Shown: positions 1 to 7,725 of the stretch, one piece after another
How positions within the stretch are numbered: position 1 is the stretch's first letter
How the letters are laid out: each line of letters starts with the position of its first letter
From: Candidatus Cloacimonadota bacterium
GTDB lineage: Bacteria > Cloacimonadota > Cloacimonadia > Cloacimonadales > TCS61
Reading direction: 5' to 3'
Assembly: GCA_030628755.1 (NCBI GenBank)
Contig: DAOVQH010000071.1
Span: 1 to 9,745, forward strand
Length of the DNA stretch: 9,745 bases
The notes under the pieces: generated by a model
What the model was told of the DNA's origin: nothing
The model's database searches: none
Seen by the model: the letters and a program-made list of their open reading frames with translations, nothing else
Made by a program: the position numbers and the translations under genes

Positions 1-2637
1 ATCCCAATATTTACCTGTGAATCCAATTCTTAGTTTTCCATTTAATGGAAGGTCGGGAAGAGTATATCCTATAGAAAAGTTCGCCATTTTTTCCGGAGAG
101 AAAGGAACAACCTTATCAACCATAGCATCAGCAGAATCACCGAATATTTGTTCCACATTCATTTCTGTCCACCTGTTCTTTGAAAGAGTTAGTGAAAAAG
201 AAGCATCAAGGTTCTCTATCTTGCCAGAAGTGCTCAATTCCAATCCCTGATGACGAGCTTGACCTGCATTTATTGTAAGATCCTCATCTCGCTGAAAAAT
301 AGAAATCGAATCTTGACCATTCACGTCGTCAACTAATTTCTGATGTGTTACTGGAACATCAACTCTTTCAATTTTATCCACATAGTCACTGATATAATAA
401 TTGGCGTTGATATCCCAATATGCTCCATCATATCCAATGCCGAATTCTATTGTATTGATCTTTTCCGGCTTCAATTCACCATAAAACGTTTCTTCTGAAT
501 ATTCATAATAACCAGAAGCATCTTCACCTACGAGATCCTGTGTATACCTCTGATTTCCATCCGGACCGTCATAACCGCTGTACCATTCCATTGTTTTGGG
601 TTCTTTATATGAGATTGAATAATTCGCCATAATGTTAAAGTATTCCGAAAGATTATAATTTATACCGAATTTAGGTGAAAAGAAATTATAGGTTTTTTTG
701 TAATCATCTTTATCGAACTTTTTAAAGGGTTCACCGGTTAAGGAATCTATAATGGTTGCACCTGTGTTTGGATCTGTTAAATGTATATCTTTGGTTGAAT
801 AGAAATAATATCCAGTTGGTAGTCCGGTTCCCAGGTCATAAATTTCAATTGGGTTTTCCTCCACTTTAGAATTATAACTTGCTAATTGACCGTCTATCAT
901 AATATTCATCTTTTCAATAGGCTTTATACTGAATCTGGCAAAACCTGATAGATTTGTAACGGTAGAAGTCTCATCGTATTGTCTTTGAATTTCATCATAA
1001 GTCTCTACACTATCTGGAAAATCAGGATTAAAATGTCTGAGGTCTTCTGTTCTCCTGTAATGATCCGCAACCCATCTTCGCAGTTCACCACCTACAACCA
1101 ATTTCAGTGTAGGGGTAATATCGTGTTGATAATATGTATTCATTCCAAATTGGGAATGATCGCTTATGCTGTTGTTTCTCCAACTATATTTGAATCTTTC
1201 TATACTTGAGAAAAAGTTCTGAGCAACACCGGTAAGAAGAGTTCCATTATAAGAAGGATATCCAAACCAGGCAGAATCGGAAGGATTAAAACCTTCAACT
1301 TCCAATCCATACTCTTCATATAAATATAACGCATGAAGACCAAATTGTTTATTTTCCCATACATCAGGATCTGAATCTTCATCAAAAAAACCATCCCGGA
1401 AATAAATCGCACCTGTGTTTATATCGAACTTATCCTGAGATAAGTATTTTCCACCACCATCTCCTTTTGTTATAAAAACATTTGTCATCAGAAGTTGTTT
1501 ATCGGAAATTTTCCATTCATCCCGAATTGAAAATTGGGGTTTGAAATAGTAATTTTCCTGGTATTCGTGATTATTACGGTTATATTCGCGACCCAGAGTT
1601 TCCATCAGGTTTCTATCGGATTTAAAATAAACCTGGTTATGATTTTGGGGAGCTCCAATAAAGCTACAATTAATCTTATGTGGACCAATAATATTTTGAG
1701 TTTCTAATCCAAATGAATAACCATCATATTCAGTTCCGTTTAGGTAGTAGTCACCTGCTTTTCTTTCTACCATAATATTGTAATTAAATTTCCCTCGGTA
1801 AAGATTTCCGGAATTATATCGAAAAATAACGTTATAATTTATGGGATTATAATCTGTAATATCTCCTTTACCATCAGCAACATCACCTTCTGTGGAATAA
1901 CCTCCGAAAGAAGAACGAATAGTGATCTCACGACCTGGTGTAGATCCCATTGTTTCGATATTTAAAGAACCACCAAAAGCACCGGAACCATAAAGAGAAG
2001 ATCCTGATCCTTTTTGCACTTGAACAGATTTCACGTTGGAGGCAAGCCCCGTCCAATTTGACCAGTATACTTTCTGGCTTTCCGGATCATTTACCGGGAT
2101 ACCATTTATAAGAACTTGGATTTTATCTGCTTCAAAACCGCGCATTGTTATTTGTGCATCTCCGATACCGGTTGTACTTGCAAATAATCCAGGAACATCT
2201 TCTAATAATTGCGGCATATCCTGTGTTGTATATTTATCGCTTATAATATCCTCGTTGATATCCGTAAAAGCTATTGGTGTTTCTCTTTTCACTGCCCGGT
2301 TAGCAGAGATAGTAATTCCTTCGACTCTAACAGCTTCTATAACCATTTCAAAATTAACTTGTGTAGTTATATCTTTTTCCACAGTAATTTCTTTAGATTG
2401 AGAAGCATAACCCATATATCTTGCATATATGGTTTGGGCTCCAACAGGTACATTTCTTAAAATGTAAGTTCCATTTTTTTGTGAATAAGTTCCTATTTTT
2501 GAGTCTTCTAAAAATACAGCAACCCCTTCCAGAGGTTTATCTGTTGCTTTGGATGTAATTCTTCCAGCAATTTTACCAGTTTGGCTTAATAACAAGCATG
2601 GAATAAAAATAAGAAATACTATAAAAACTCTTTTCAT
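1..2637 (-). CDS. TonB-dependent outer-membrane receptor with N-terminal carboxypeptidase-regulatory-like domain (C-terminus cut by window edge)
   Basis: The minus-strand frame is open from an ATG at 2637 to the left edge (879 codons, no stop); I checked the frame at several points and saw no shift. Residues 1-19 (MKRVFIVFLIFIPCLLLSQ) form a signal peptide. Residues about 20-110 read as a carboxypeptidase-regulatory-like beta-sandwich (GKIAGRIT..., then GTYILRNVPVGAQTIYARYMGY). The plug follows at about 120-230, with MRGF at 165-168, VLINGIPVNDP at 175-185 and GSGSSLYGSGAFGGSLNIET at 210-229. The rest is aromatic-rich, alternating beta-barrel sequence. Family knowledge: such proteins import bound substrates across the outer membrane using TonB-ExbBD energy; the substrate cannot be read here. 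Probably several tens of residues are missing at the C-terminus. A GGAGG Shine-Dalgarno site six bases upstream supports the start. It is transcribed divergently from the SNF2 gene. Confidence 0.95.
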   Translation of the reverse strand, partial: MKRVFIVFLIFIPCLLLSQTGKIAGRITSKATDKPLEGVAVFLEDSKIGTYSQKNGTYILRNVPVGAQTIYARYMGYASQSKEITVEKDITTQVNFEMVIEAVRVEGITISANRAVKRETPIAFTDINEDIISDKYTTQDMPQLLEDVPGLFASTTGIGDAQITMRGFEADKIQVLINGIPVNDPESQKVYWSNWTGLASNVKSVQVQKGSGSSLYGSGAFGGSLNIETMGSTPGREITIRSSFGGYSTEGDVADGKGDITDYNPINYNVIFRYNSGNLYRGKFNYNIMVERKAGDYYLNGTEYDGYSFGLETQNIIGPHKINCSFIGAPQNHNQVYFKSDRNLMETLGREYNRNNHEYQENYYFKPQFSIRDEWKISDKQLLMTNVFITKGDGGGKYLSQDKFDINTGAIYFRDGFFDEDSDPDVWENKQFGLHALYLYEEYGLEVEGFNPSDSAWFGYPSYNGTLLTGVAQNFFSSIERFKYSWRNNSISDHSQFGMNTYYQHDITPTLKLVVGGELRRWVADHYRRTEDLRHFNPDFPDSVETYDEIQRQYDETSTVTNLSGFARFSIKPIEKMNIMIDGQLASYNSKVEENPIEIYDLGTGLPTGYYFYSTKDIHLTDPNTGATIIDSLTGEPFKKFDKDDYKKTYNFFSPKFGINYNLSEYFNIMANYSISYKEPKTMEWYSGYDGPDGNQRYTQDLVGEDASGYYEYSEETFYGELKPEKINTIEFGIGYDGAYWDINANYYISDYVDKIERVDVPVTHQKLVDDVNGQDSISIFQRDEDLTINAGQARHQGLELSTSGKIENLDASFSLTLSKNRWTEMNVEQIFGDSADAMVDKVVPFSPEKMANFSIGYTLPDLPLNGKLRIGFTGKYWD

Positions 2638-2831
2638 CTAATTCCTCCATAAATTGTTTCTATGTAATTGAAAAATCATAATGTTGTTTTTCATGTCAAG
2701 ATTAAAACTTATTTTGGAATTTACATAAAATTATTATTTTATAAGTATAAAGATTAATTTTATGACTTGACTTCTGAACTCGTTATTTTATCGTTTGATA
2801 TTGATTTGGAACAAATTATACAGGAGTAAAA
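2638..2831. promoter_or_regulatory. Divergent intergenic region between the TonB receptor and SNF2 genes
   Basis: This AT-rich stretch of 194 bases must hold the promoters of both flanking genes. Minus strand: GGAGG (plus-strand cctcc, 2644-2648) sits six bases before the receptor ATG. A perfect TTGACA (plus-strand tgtcaa, 2694-2699) lies upstream, but the best -10 match, TATGAT (plus-strand atcata, 2675-2680), is only 13 bases away, too short for a standard sigma-70 promoter. Plus strand: AGGAG (2822-2826) precedes the SNF2 ATG with five-base spacing. I cannot assign a firm promoter to either gene. The segment 2762-2773 (atgacttgactt) is shared, inverted, with the intergenic region after the SNF2 gene. 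Confidence 0.6.
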
Positions 2832-5800
2832 ATGGCAAGGCTTTTTGGTACTGAATATCACGAACATTCTAATTCATGGTTTTTTAAAAGTTCGGTAATT
2901 AAATTTGTGAAGAATGATCTTCTTTATAGAAAGTACCTGGATGAGAATAAGAATATGATATTCAAATTTGAAGCTGTCCAGGAAAAGCTTCATGTCTTTA
3001 CTCCAAAAGTGGAAATAACATATAACAGAAAAAAAGAAATAGTTATCAAACATGTCTGTTCTGAATGCGGGGAAGATGATTGCAAACATTATCTTTCTAT
3101 ATTAAATTATGCATATAATTATCTTTCAACAGATATGTTGGAAAAAAAGGCAGTTCAAACTTATCATGCACGTCTTCTTAATTATAATGAATACTGGCAG
3201 AGAGTGGTTCTGAATGCGAAAATAGAGATCGGAGATATCTATAACGATAATACAGATAAAATTCGATTTTATTTAAAAAACTACAAACCTATGCTGGTTC
3301 GATTGATTTCGATTCTTTCGAATAATGGAGAGTTCAAAGAGGATGATATTCAGTTTATTTCACAAGCAGAAAAACAGATGCAAGCTCTTTCAAGTGCAGA
3401 AATTGATTTTTTCCAATTACTGCATAAATATAAATGTTCTTTTAGTAGAAAAGGAGTATTCTTTACGATCTATAAGAACAAGTTCATAAATTTTTTCAAT
3501 GTCTTGAAAAGTTTACAGAATAAAATTTATATTAAAGAAACCGGTGATAAAATAACTTTTTCTGATGAAGAATTTCATATTAGTTTCCAAGTTAATAAAA
3601 TTGAGGATGATAAATATATTCTCAAGGTTTCATATGCAGAACAGATTTCAGCTGTGTTTGTAGGAAGAACCACCTATATTTTTAAAAAGGATGTAGTTTA
3701 TCCGGTAAATCTACCATTTTCGAAAAATATTGCTAACCAGATTTTTTCTGAAGGCTACTTTTTAAATAAGTCAGATCTGGTTTACTTGTCTTCTATTGTT
3801 GCACGACAACTGAGTTTAATAAAATGCTATCTTGATTTTGGAGAAGATATTGAAATACCTGAAGTTTATAATAACACACCCATAATTACTTTTAAATTGT
3901 TCAAGGAAGATAACAAAATAGTGATGGATGGATTGCTGGATTATTCTGATGATGTTGTTATTCCCATGTCTGCAATACGCTATCCTGTGGAACTGGTACG
4001 CTTCGATCAGGATAGAAAAATTACCTGGTTTTATATTCCACCACAGATTAAATATCAGGTTTTAAATTTTGTAGATAAGCTTCCTGAATCACAAACAAAC
4101 AGACTGGAAGAAAGTTCGCAGCTTGTATTCCAAGGTGAGGAAAACATTGAAACCCTCAAAAAAGTAATATTTGAACATGCGGACCCTTCATGGGATATCC
4201 AGCTTTCAGATGAATTAAAAAAAGAGTTTATTTATAAAGTTGATTTGCATCCTGTAATTAAAACTAAAAGTTCAGGTAGAATCGATTGGTTTGAATATGA
4301 AGTGGAGTATAAATATAAAGATATCAGATTTTCCCATGATGAGTTGCGTAAATTCTTTAAGACAAAAGAAAAATTTCTCAAGTTAGATGATGGACGACTT
4401 CTTTTCTTTGAAAATAAAAGTGCTTTTTTTGAAGTAGAGAAATTGCTGAAAAAGAGCAACAAATTACCCGATGAAGGATATAAGCTGTCAATCTATAATT
4501 TACCTTATGTTTACCAACTGAGTAGTATAGACAAAGGAATAAAAATTTATGGGGATAATTATCTGGAGGAAATGTTTACATCGATTTTAAAGAGAAGACT
4601 TCTGAGAAAAACACAGCTTCCCGGGTTATTACAGCCTGTGATGAGAAGTTATCAAAAAGCTGGATTTCACTGGCTGAAAATGCTTGAAACTTACGGATTT
4701 TCCGGTATTTTAGCGGATGACATGGGCCTGGGTAAAACCATTCAGGCTATATCAATTCTTTCCGGTTTCTCTGCTAATTCACGTTCTATAGTTATATGTC
4801 CAAAAACTCTGTTATTTAACTGGGCTGCAGAAATAAATAAATTCAACAAAAGTCTTTCTTACATTATTTATGAAGGCACACAGAAAGAGCGAAAGAAAAT
4901 TTTAGATAACTTTAATGTAAATATTCTTTTTGCTTCTTATTCCATAATTCAAAATGACATCGAGCAGTTGTCTCAGATTGAATTTGATTATATAATTCTG
5001 GATGAAGCTCAGCATATAAAAAATGCAGCAGCTCAGAGAACAAAAGCAATTAAAAAACTAAAAGCTAAACACAGAATGGCTCTTTCCGGAACACCAATAG
5101 AAAATAATCCGACTGAACTCTGGTCGATATTTGATTTCCTTATGCAGGGATATTTACCTTCATTACGACATTTTAAAAACGAATATATGGATTCTTCGCA
5201 TAGTCAGAAGGATACTCACGAGAAATTAAAAATGCTGGTTTCACCTTTTATTCTTAGAAGGAAAAAAAGTGAAGTTTTAATCGAACTTCCTGATAAACAG
5301 GAACAAATTGTATATTGTAAATTATCTGAGATTCAGGAAAAAATGTACTTACAGATCCTGGAGAATGTGAGAACCAAGTATTTAAGTATTGGTGAAAATA
5401 TTGGTTCTAACTATCTTCATATACTTGCTGCTTTAACCAGATTACGCCAGATTTGTAACCACCCTGCTCTCCTGGATAATGATATTAAACGTGAAGTTGA
5501 ATTTTCAGGAAAAATGGAGCTTTTAAAAGAAGTTATCGTTAATGCAGTTGAAAGCGGAAATAAACTATTGGTGTTCAGCCAGTTTGTACAAATGCTGAAA
5601 CTTCTAAAAGAAATGCTGAAAAAAGAAAAGATTACTTTTGAATATATGGATGGCTCAACAAGAAACCGGCAGAAGGTTATTGATAATTTTAATGATAACA
5701 ATAATATCAAAGCATTCTTAATAAGTCTGAAAACAGGTGGATATGGATTGAACCTCACTTCTGCAGATACTGTAATAATTGTAGATCCATGGTGGAATCC

Positions 5801-6014
5801 CATGGGTGAAAGTCAGGCTATCGACAGAGCTCACCGCATAGGACAAACTAAAAAAGTGATTGTTTATAAAATTATTACAAAAGGAACTATTGAAGAAAAA
5901 ATCCTGAACTTGCAGCAAAGTAAAAGAGAGATGTTCGAGTACATTATCGATGACGGACAGAGTGTGATTAATAATATGGATGCAGAACGATTAAGAGAAC
6001 TTCTGGAATATTGA
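2832..6014 (+). CDS. SNF2-family DEAD/DEAH-box ATPase (helicase-like) with N-terminal SWIM-like zinc finger
   Basis: Complete 1060-residue protein. Near the N-terminus, C76-x2-C79-x4-C84-x-H86 resembles a SWIM zinc finger, though the first pair is CxxC rather than the classical CxC. Residues about 90-590 form a long region like the bacterial SNF2-associated part, with no motif I can name. The ATPase starts near LPGLLQPVMRSYQ (596-608). Motif I is DDMGLGKT (629-636), motif II DEAQ (724-727) and motif III SGTP (752-755). The second RecA-like lobe has VFSQF (914-918), KTGGYGLNLT (967-976) and DRAHRIGQ (998-1005). All catalytic motifs are intact, so an active DNA-dependent ATPase/translocase is expected. 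Bacterial relatives include HepA/RapA-like proteins that remodel protein-DNA or RNA polymerase complexes; the exact role is unknown. No restriction or defence genes adjoin it. The AGGAG site supports this start. Confidence 0.95.
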   Translation: MARLFGTEYHEHSNSWFFKSSVIKFVKNDLLYRKYLDENKNMIFKFEAVQEKLHVFTPKVEITYNRKKEIVIKHVCSECGEDDCKHYLSILNYAYNYLSTDMLEKKAVQTYHARLLNYNEYWQRVVLNAKIEIGDIYNDNTDKIRFYLKNYKPMLVRLISILSNNGEFKEDDIQFISQAEKQMQALSSAEIDFFQLLHKYKCSFSRKGVFFTIYKNKFINFFNVLKSLQNKIYIKETGDKITFSDEEFHISFQVNKIEDDKYILKVSYAEQISAVFVGRTTYIFKKDVVYPVNLPFSKNIANQIFSEGYFLNKSDLVYLSSIVARQLSLIKCYLDFGEDIEIPEVYNNTPIITFKLFKEDNKIVMDGLLDYSDDVVIPMSAIRYPVELVRFDQDRKITWFYIPPQIKYQVLNFVDKLPESQTNRLEESSQLVFQGEENIETLKKVIFEHADPSWDIQLSDELKKEFIYKVDLHPVIKTKSSGRIDWFEYEVEYKYKDIRFSHDELRKFFKTKEKFLKLDDGRLLFFENKSAFFEVEKLLKKSNKLPDEGYKLSIYNLPYVYQLSSIDKGIKIYGDNYLEEMFTSILKRRLLRKTQLPGLLQPVMRSYQKAGFHWLKMLETYGFSGILADDMGLGKTIQAISILSGFSANSRSIVICPKTLLFNWAAEINKFNKSLSYIIYEGTQKERKKILDNFNVNILFASYSIIQNDIEQLSQIEFDYIILDEAQHIKNAAAQRTKAIKKLKAKHRMALSGTPIENNPTELWSIFDFLMQGYLPSLRHFKNEYMDSSHSQKDTHEKLKMLVSPFILRRKKSEVLIELPDKQEQIVYCKLSEIQEKMYLQILENVRTKYLSIGENIGSNYLHILAALTRLRQICNHPALLDNDIKREVEFSGKMELLKEVIVNAVESGNKLLVFSQFVQMLKLLKEMLKKEKITFEYMDGSTRNRQKVIDNFNDNNNIKAFLISLKTGGYGLNLTSADTVIIVDPWWNPMGESQAIDRAHRIGQTKKVIVYKIITKGTIEEKILNLQQSKREMFEYIIDDGQSVINNMDAERLRELLEY

Positions 6015-6034
6015 CTTTTTCGACCTCACCCCAG

Positions 6035-6077
6035 CCCTCTCCTATCCGTCAGAAGCCGGACACAGTCGAGGAGAGGG
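6035..6077. repeat. Inverted repeat just after the SNF2 stop codon
   Basis: Arms ccctctcct (6035-6043) and aggagaggg (6069-6077) are perfect 9-base complements. The 25-base loop contains tccgtcagaagccgga (6045-6060), itself bounded by TCCG and CGGA. The left flank cctcaccccagccctctcct looks like a phrase I remember from intergenic repeats in several uncultured bacterial genomes; that is recollection, not a search. It starts 20 bases after the SNF2 stop. No T-run follows on either strand, so it is better called a repeat element than an intrinsic terminator. Confidence 0.7.
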
Positions 6078-6092
6078 AGACAAAAAGGAGAC

Positions 6093-6119
6093 TTGACTTA
6101 AGACGGAGTCTTGAGTTAA
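6093..6119. repeat. 12-base-pair hairpin with three-base loop
   Basis: ttgacttaagac (6093-6104) pairs with gtcttgagttaa (6108-6119) around a GGA loop. As plus-strand RNA this gives 12 pairs including two G-U wobbles. The left arm overlaps gacttgacttaa (6090-6101), which is also a perfect inverted match to 6148-6159, so two pairings compete. No T-run follows directly. It is most likely part of a compound repeat element. Confidence 0.65.
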
Positions 6120-6144
6120 ATTGGGATGTTTCAATGGATTAGAA

Positions 6145-6194
6145 AAGTTAAGTCAAGTCATCCGGCAGCTGCCGGAGAACTTAACTTAATTTTT
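6145..6194 (+). terminator. Compound hairpin followed by T-run; possible terminator of the SNF2 gene
   Basis: Outer arms aagttaagt (6145-6153) and acttaactt (6179-6187) are perfect complements. Inside lies a perfect 16-base palindrome, tccggcagctgccgga (6161-6176). The outer stem is followed two bases later by TTTTT (6190-6194). On the plus strand this has the shape of an intrinsic terminator and could end the SNF2 transcript before yigZ. Against this, the structure is interrupted by an unpaired segment (6154-6160), and the palindrome closely resembles another intergenic segment at 6045-6060 (13 of 16 bases), so it may be a repeat unit that only secondarily terminates. Confidence 0.45.
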
Positions 6195-6245
6195 CATATT
6201 TTACGGACAGACATTAAATAGCGAAAGTTAGAGGATTGAGATATT

Positions 6246-6845
6246 ATGAATTATTTCTATTCTATTACAAAAGATAGAAAAATAGAAACAAAAATAAAGC
6301 GTTCCATTTTCATTGCTCATCTACATTATGCGCAAACAATGAAGGAAGCCAAAGAGTTTATTTCTCAAGTTTCAGCAGAACATAAAACTGCAACTCACAA
6401 TTGCTGGGCTTATATTGCAGGTGAGAAAGGTGAGATATTCCACAGCTCTGATGCAGGAGAGCCTTCCGGTACTGCAGGTAAGCCTATCCTGAACACATTA
6501 AAGAAGTATAATATGACTAACATTGTCGCTGTCGTTACTCGCTACTTTGGTGGAGTGAAATTGGGAATACGAGGTCTTATAGAAGCATATTCCGATTGTG
6601 TTGAAAATGCTGTGAAAAATGCTTATCTTAAAAAAGTGGTTAAACTTTCAATTTTTGAAATTTCTACATCTTATGATTTTATTGAGAAATTGAAGCATAT
6701 GATTAGAGACTTTGGAGTGGAAATTGGAAAAATTGAATATTCTGAGAAAGTTAAAATTGTTATTTCTGTTGAAAAAAATCAAAGTCAAGAATTAGAAGAT
6801 TATTTTTATGAATTACAAAAAAGCGGGAAAATAAAAATTCTCTAA
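6246..6845 (+). CDS. yigZ: YigZ/IMPACT (UPF0029) family protein
   Basis: A complete 199-residue protein, close to the usual length of about 200 for bacterial YigZ. The N-terminal UPF0029/Impact domain carries the family signature: HNCWAYIAG (51-59), DAGEPSGTAGKP (69-80), TRYFGG (98-103) and KLGIRGLIEAY (105-115). Residues about 135-199 fit the ferredoxin-like C-terminal domain (DUF1949). The eukaryotic relative IMPACT acts in translational control through GCN1/GCN2; the bacterial role is not settled, and a nucleic-acid or ribosome-related function is only a suggestion. GAGGA (6231-6235) lies ten bases before the ATG, a slightly long but acceptable Shine-Dalgarno spacing. The gene follows the repeat-rich spacer and converges on queE, sharing four bases at the stop codons. 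Confidence 0.93.
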   Translation: MNYFYSITKDRKIETKIKRSIFIAHLHYAQTMKEAKEFISQVSAEHKTATHNCWAYIAGEKGEIFHSSDAGEPSGTAGKPILNTLKKYNMTNIVAVVTRYFGGVKLGIRGLIEAYSDCVENAVKNAYLKKVVKLSIFEISTSYDFIEKLKHMIRDFGVEIGKIEYSEKVKIVISVEKNQSQELEDYFYELQKSGKIKIL

Positions 6846-7483
6846 ACTCTCCTTTGATCAGACTTCCAGATATATTTATGCATTTGTAACTGCATCCGAA
6901 CTTGCAACTTATCATTAGTAATCCATTTGGCTAATTTTTGGGGTTCAAGCTTTTCCAATATAGGTGAAAAGAGAATTATATATTTTTGCAAATCGTGTTT
7001 TTTAATAAAAACCTTTGCCCAATCGTAGTCCTGTCTATCCAAAATAACAAACTTTATTTCATCTTCCTGGAGAGAAATATGTTTGAGATTCTCCATCAGA
7101 AAACTATTTTCAAAGCCGCTTCCGGGACATTTTATATCTACGATTTTGGTTACATACTTCGGAACTTTTTTTAGATTTATCGTTCCATTAGTTTCAAGTA
7201 AAATTTTATAATTGTTATCGTATAAGATCAGAAACAATTCATATATTTCTGATTGAATCAAAGGTTCACCGCCAGTTATCTCTACAAGTTTTATAAGTTT
7301 ATATTGTTGGATTTCTTTTAGAATGTCTTTAGAGGATTTTTCAAATTTTGTTTCATAACTATATTTTGTATCGCAGTATTTACAACGTAAATTGCAACCG
7401 GATAAACGAATAAAAATACAGGGTAAACCGGTAAAAGTTGATTCACCCTGGATACTTAGATAAATCTCAGAGAGTTTTAACAT
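6842..7483 (-). CDS. queE: 7-carboxy-7-deazaguanine synthase (radical SAM, QueE)
   Basis: QueE converts 6-carboxy-tetrahydropterin to 7-carboxy-7-deazaguanine, a step in making preQ0 and then queuosine in tRNA, in the cytoplasm. The 213-residue protein opens with MLKLSEIYLSIQGES, where the QGES segment is typical of the family. The cluster motif C30-x3-C34-x2-C37 (CNLRCKYC) binds the 4Fe-4S cluster. TGGEP (70-74), ETNGT (97-101), DIKCPGSG (116-123) and the C-terminal QMHKYIW are also family hallmarks. I chose the ATG at 7483 because AGGA lies six bases upstream and the family begins here. The frame stays open to 7564, but those 27 codons derive from intergenic repeat-like DNA. No other queuosine gene is in the window. 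The stop codon overlaps that of yigZ by four bases. Confidence 0.95.
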   Translation of the reverse strand: MLKLSEIYLSIQGESTFTGLPCIFIRLSGCNLRCKYCDTKYSYETKFEKSSKDILKEIQQYKLIKLVEITGGEPLIQSEIYELFLILYDNNYKILLETNGTINLKKVPKYVTKIVDIKCPGSGFENSFLMENLKHISLQEDEIKFVILDRQDYDWAKVFIKKHDLQKYIILFSPILEKLEPQKLAKWITNDKLQVRMQLQMHKYIWKSDQRRV

Positions 7484-7575
7484 AAATTTTCCTGCCACAA
7501 AGAATACTAAGTCCTCCAAAGTCTGACCTTCCGAACGGTCATCTTCTTTTATCTTCTCCTTCACAACCTTCTGTC

Positions 7576-7595
7576 TCCGCTAAAGCTACGCCGGA
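7576..7595. repeat. TCCG...CGGA-bounded repeat-like segment
   Basis: tccgctaaagctacgccgga begins with TCCG and ends with CGGA, and is followed by caagtcgga. The copy-like segment after the SNF2 gene (6045-6060) is followed by cacagtcga, so both share the order TCCG, an AAGC- or AAAGC-containing core, CCGGACA, AGTCG. The complementary ends are only four bases long, so stable folding is doubtful; sequence similarity is the main evidence. Confidence 0.45.
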
Positions 7596-7706
7596 CAAGT
7601 CGGAACGGTGAAAAGAATAAAACTTCAAAAGAAGCAAAGCAAGTCAACCATCAGTCAAACGCCTGACACGGTTCGCAAGGTTTTCCTACTTCGCTATTGA
7701 GAGAAG

Positions 7707-7718
7707 CAGAAGCTTCTG
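7707..7718. repeat. Perfect 12-base palindrome
   Basis: cagaagcttctg is perfectly self-complementary. It lies eight bases before the long hairpin at 7726-7761. A palindrome of this size can be a protein binding site or arise by chance; its position in a repeat-rich spacer makes it part of that structure rather than a clear operator. Confidence 0.4.
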
Positions 7719-7725
7719 GAGTTAG

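Noticed and set aside
374..382. TTATCCACA, a perfect match to a DnaA box
   Set aside because: It is a single copy inside the receptor coding sequence with no cluster of boxes, AT-rich unwinding element or dnaA/dnaN neighbour.
2036..2460. Plus-strand open frames inside the receptor gene
   Set aside because: They lie opposite the conserved receptor regulatory-like and plug domains, have no Shine-Dalgarno support and resemble no family; they are shadow frames.
2675..2699. TTGACA/TATGAT promoter for the TonB receptor on the minus strand
   Set aside because: The hexamers match well but are only 13 bases apart, outside the usual 16-18; kept only as a remark in the intergenic feature.
2832..6014. 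SNF2 gene as part of an anti-phage defence system such as DISARM
   Set aside because: No methyltransferase, phospholipase-D, DUF1998 or nuclease gene is adjacent; the neighbours are a TonB receptor and yigZ.
6035..6077. Intrinsic terminator immediately after the SNF2 gene
   Set aside because: The 9-base stem is sound, but the loop is long and no T-run follows, so it is listed as a repeat; the better terminator candidate is at 6145-6194.
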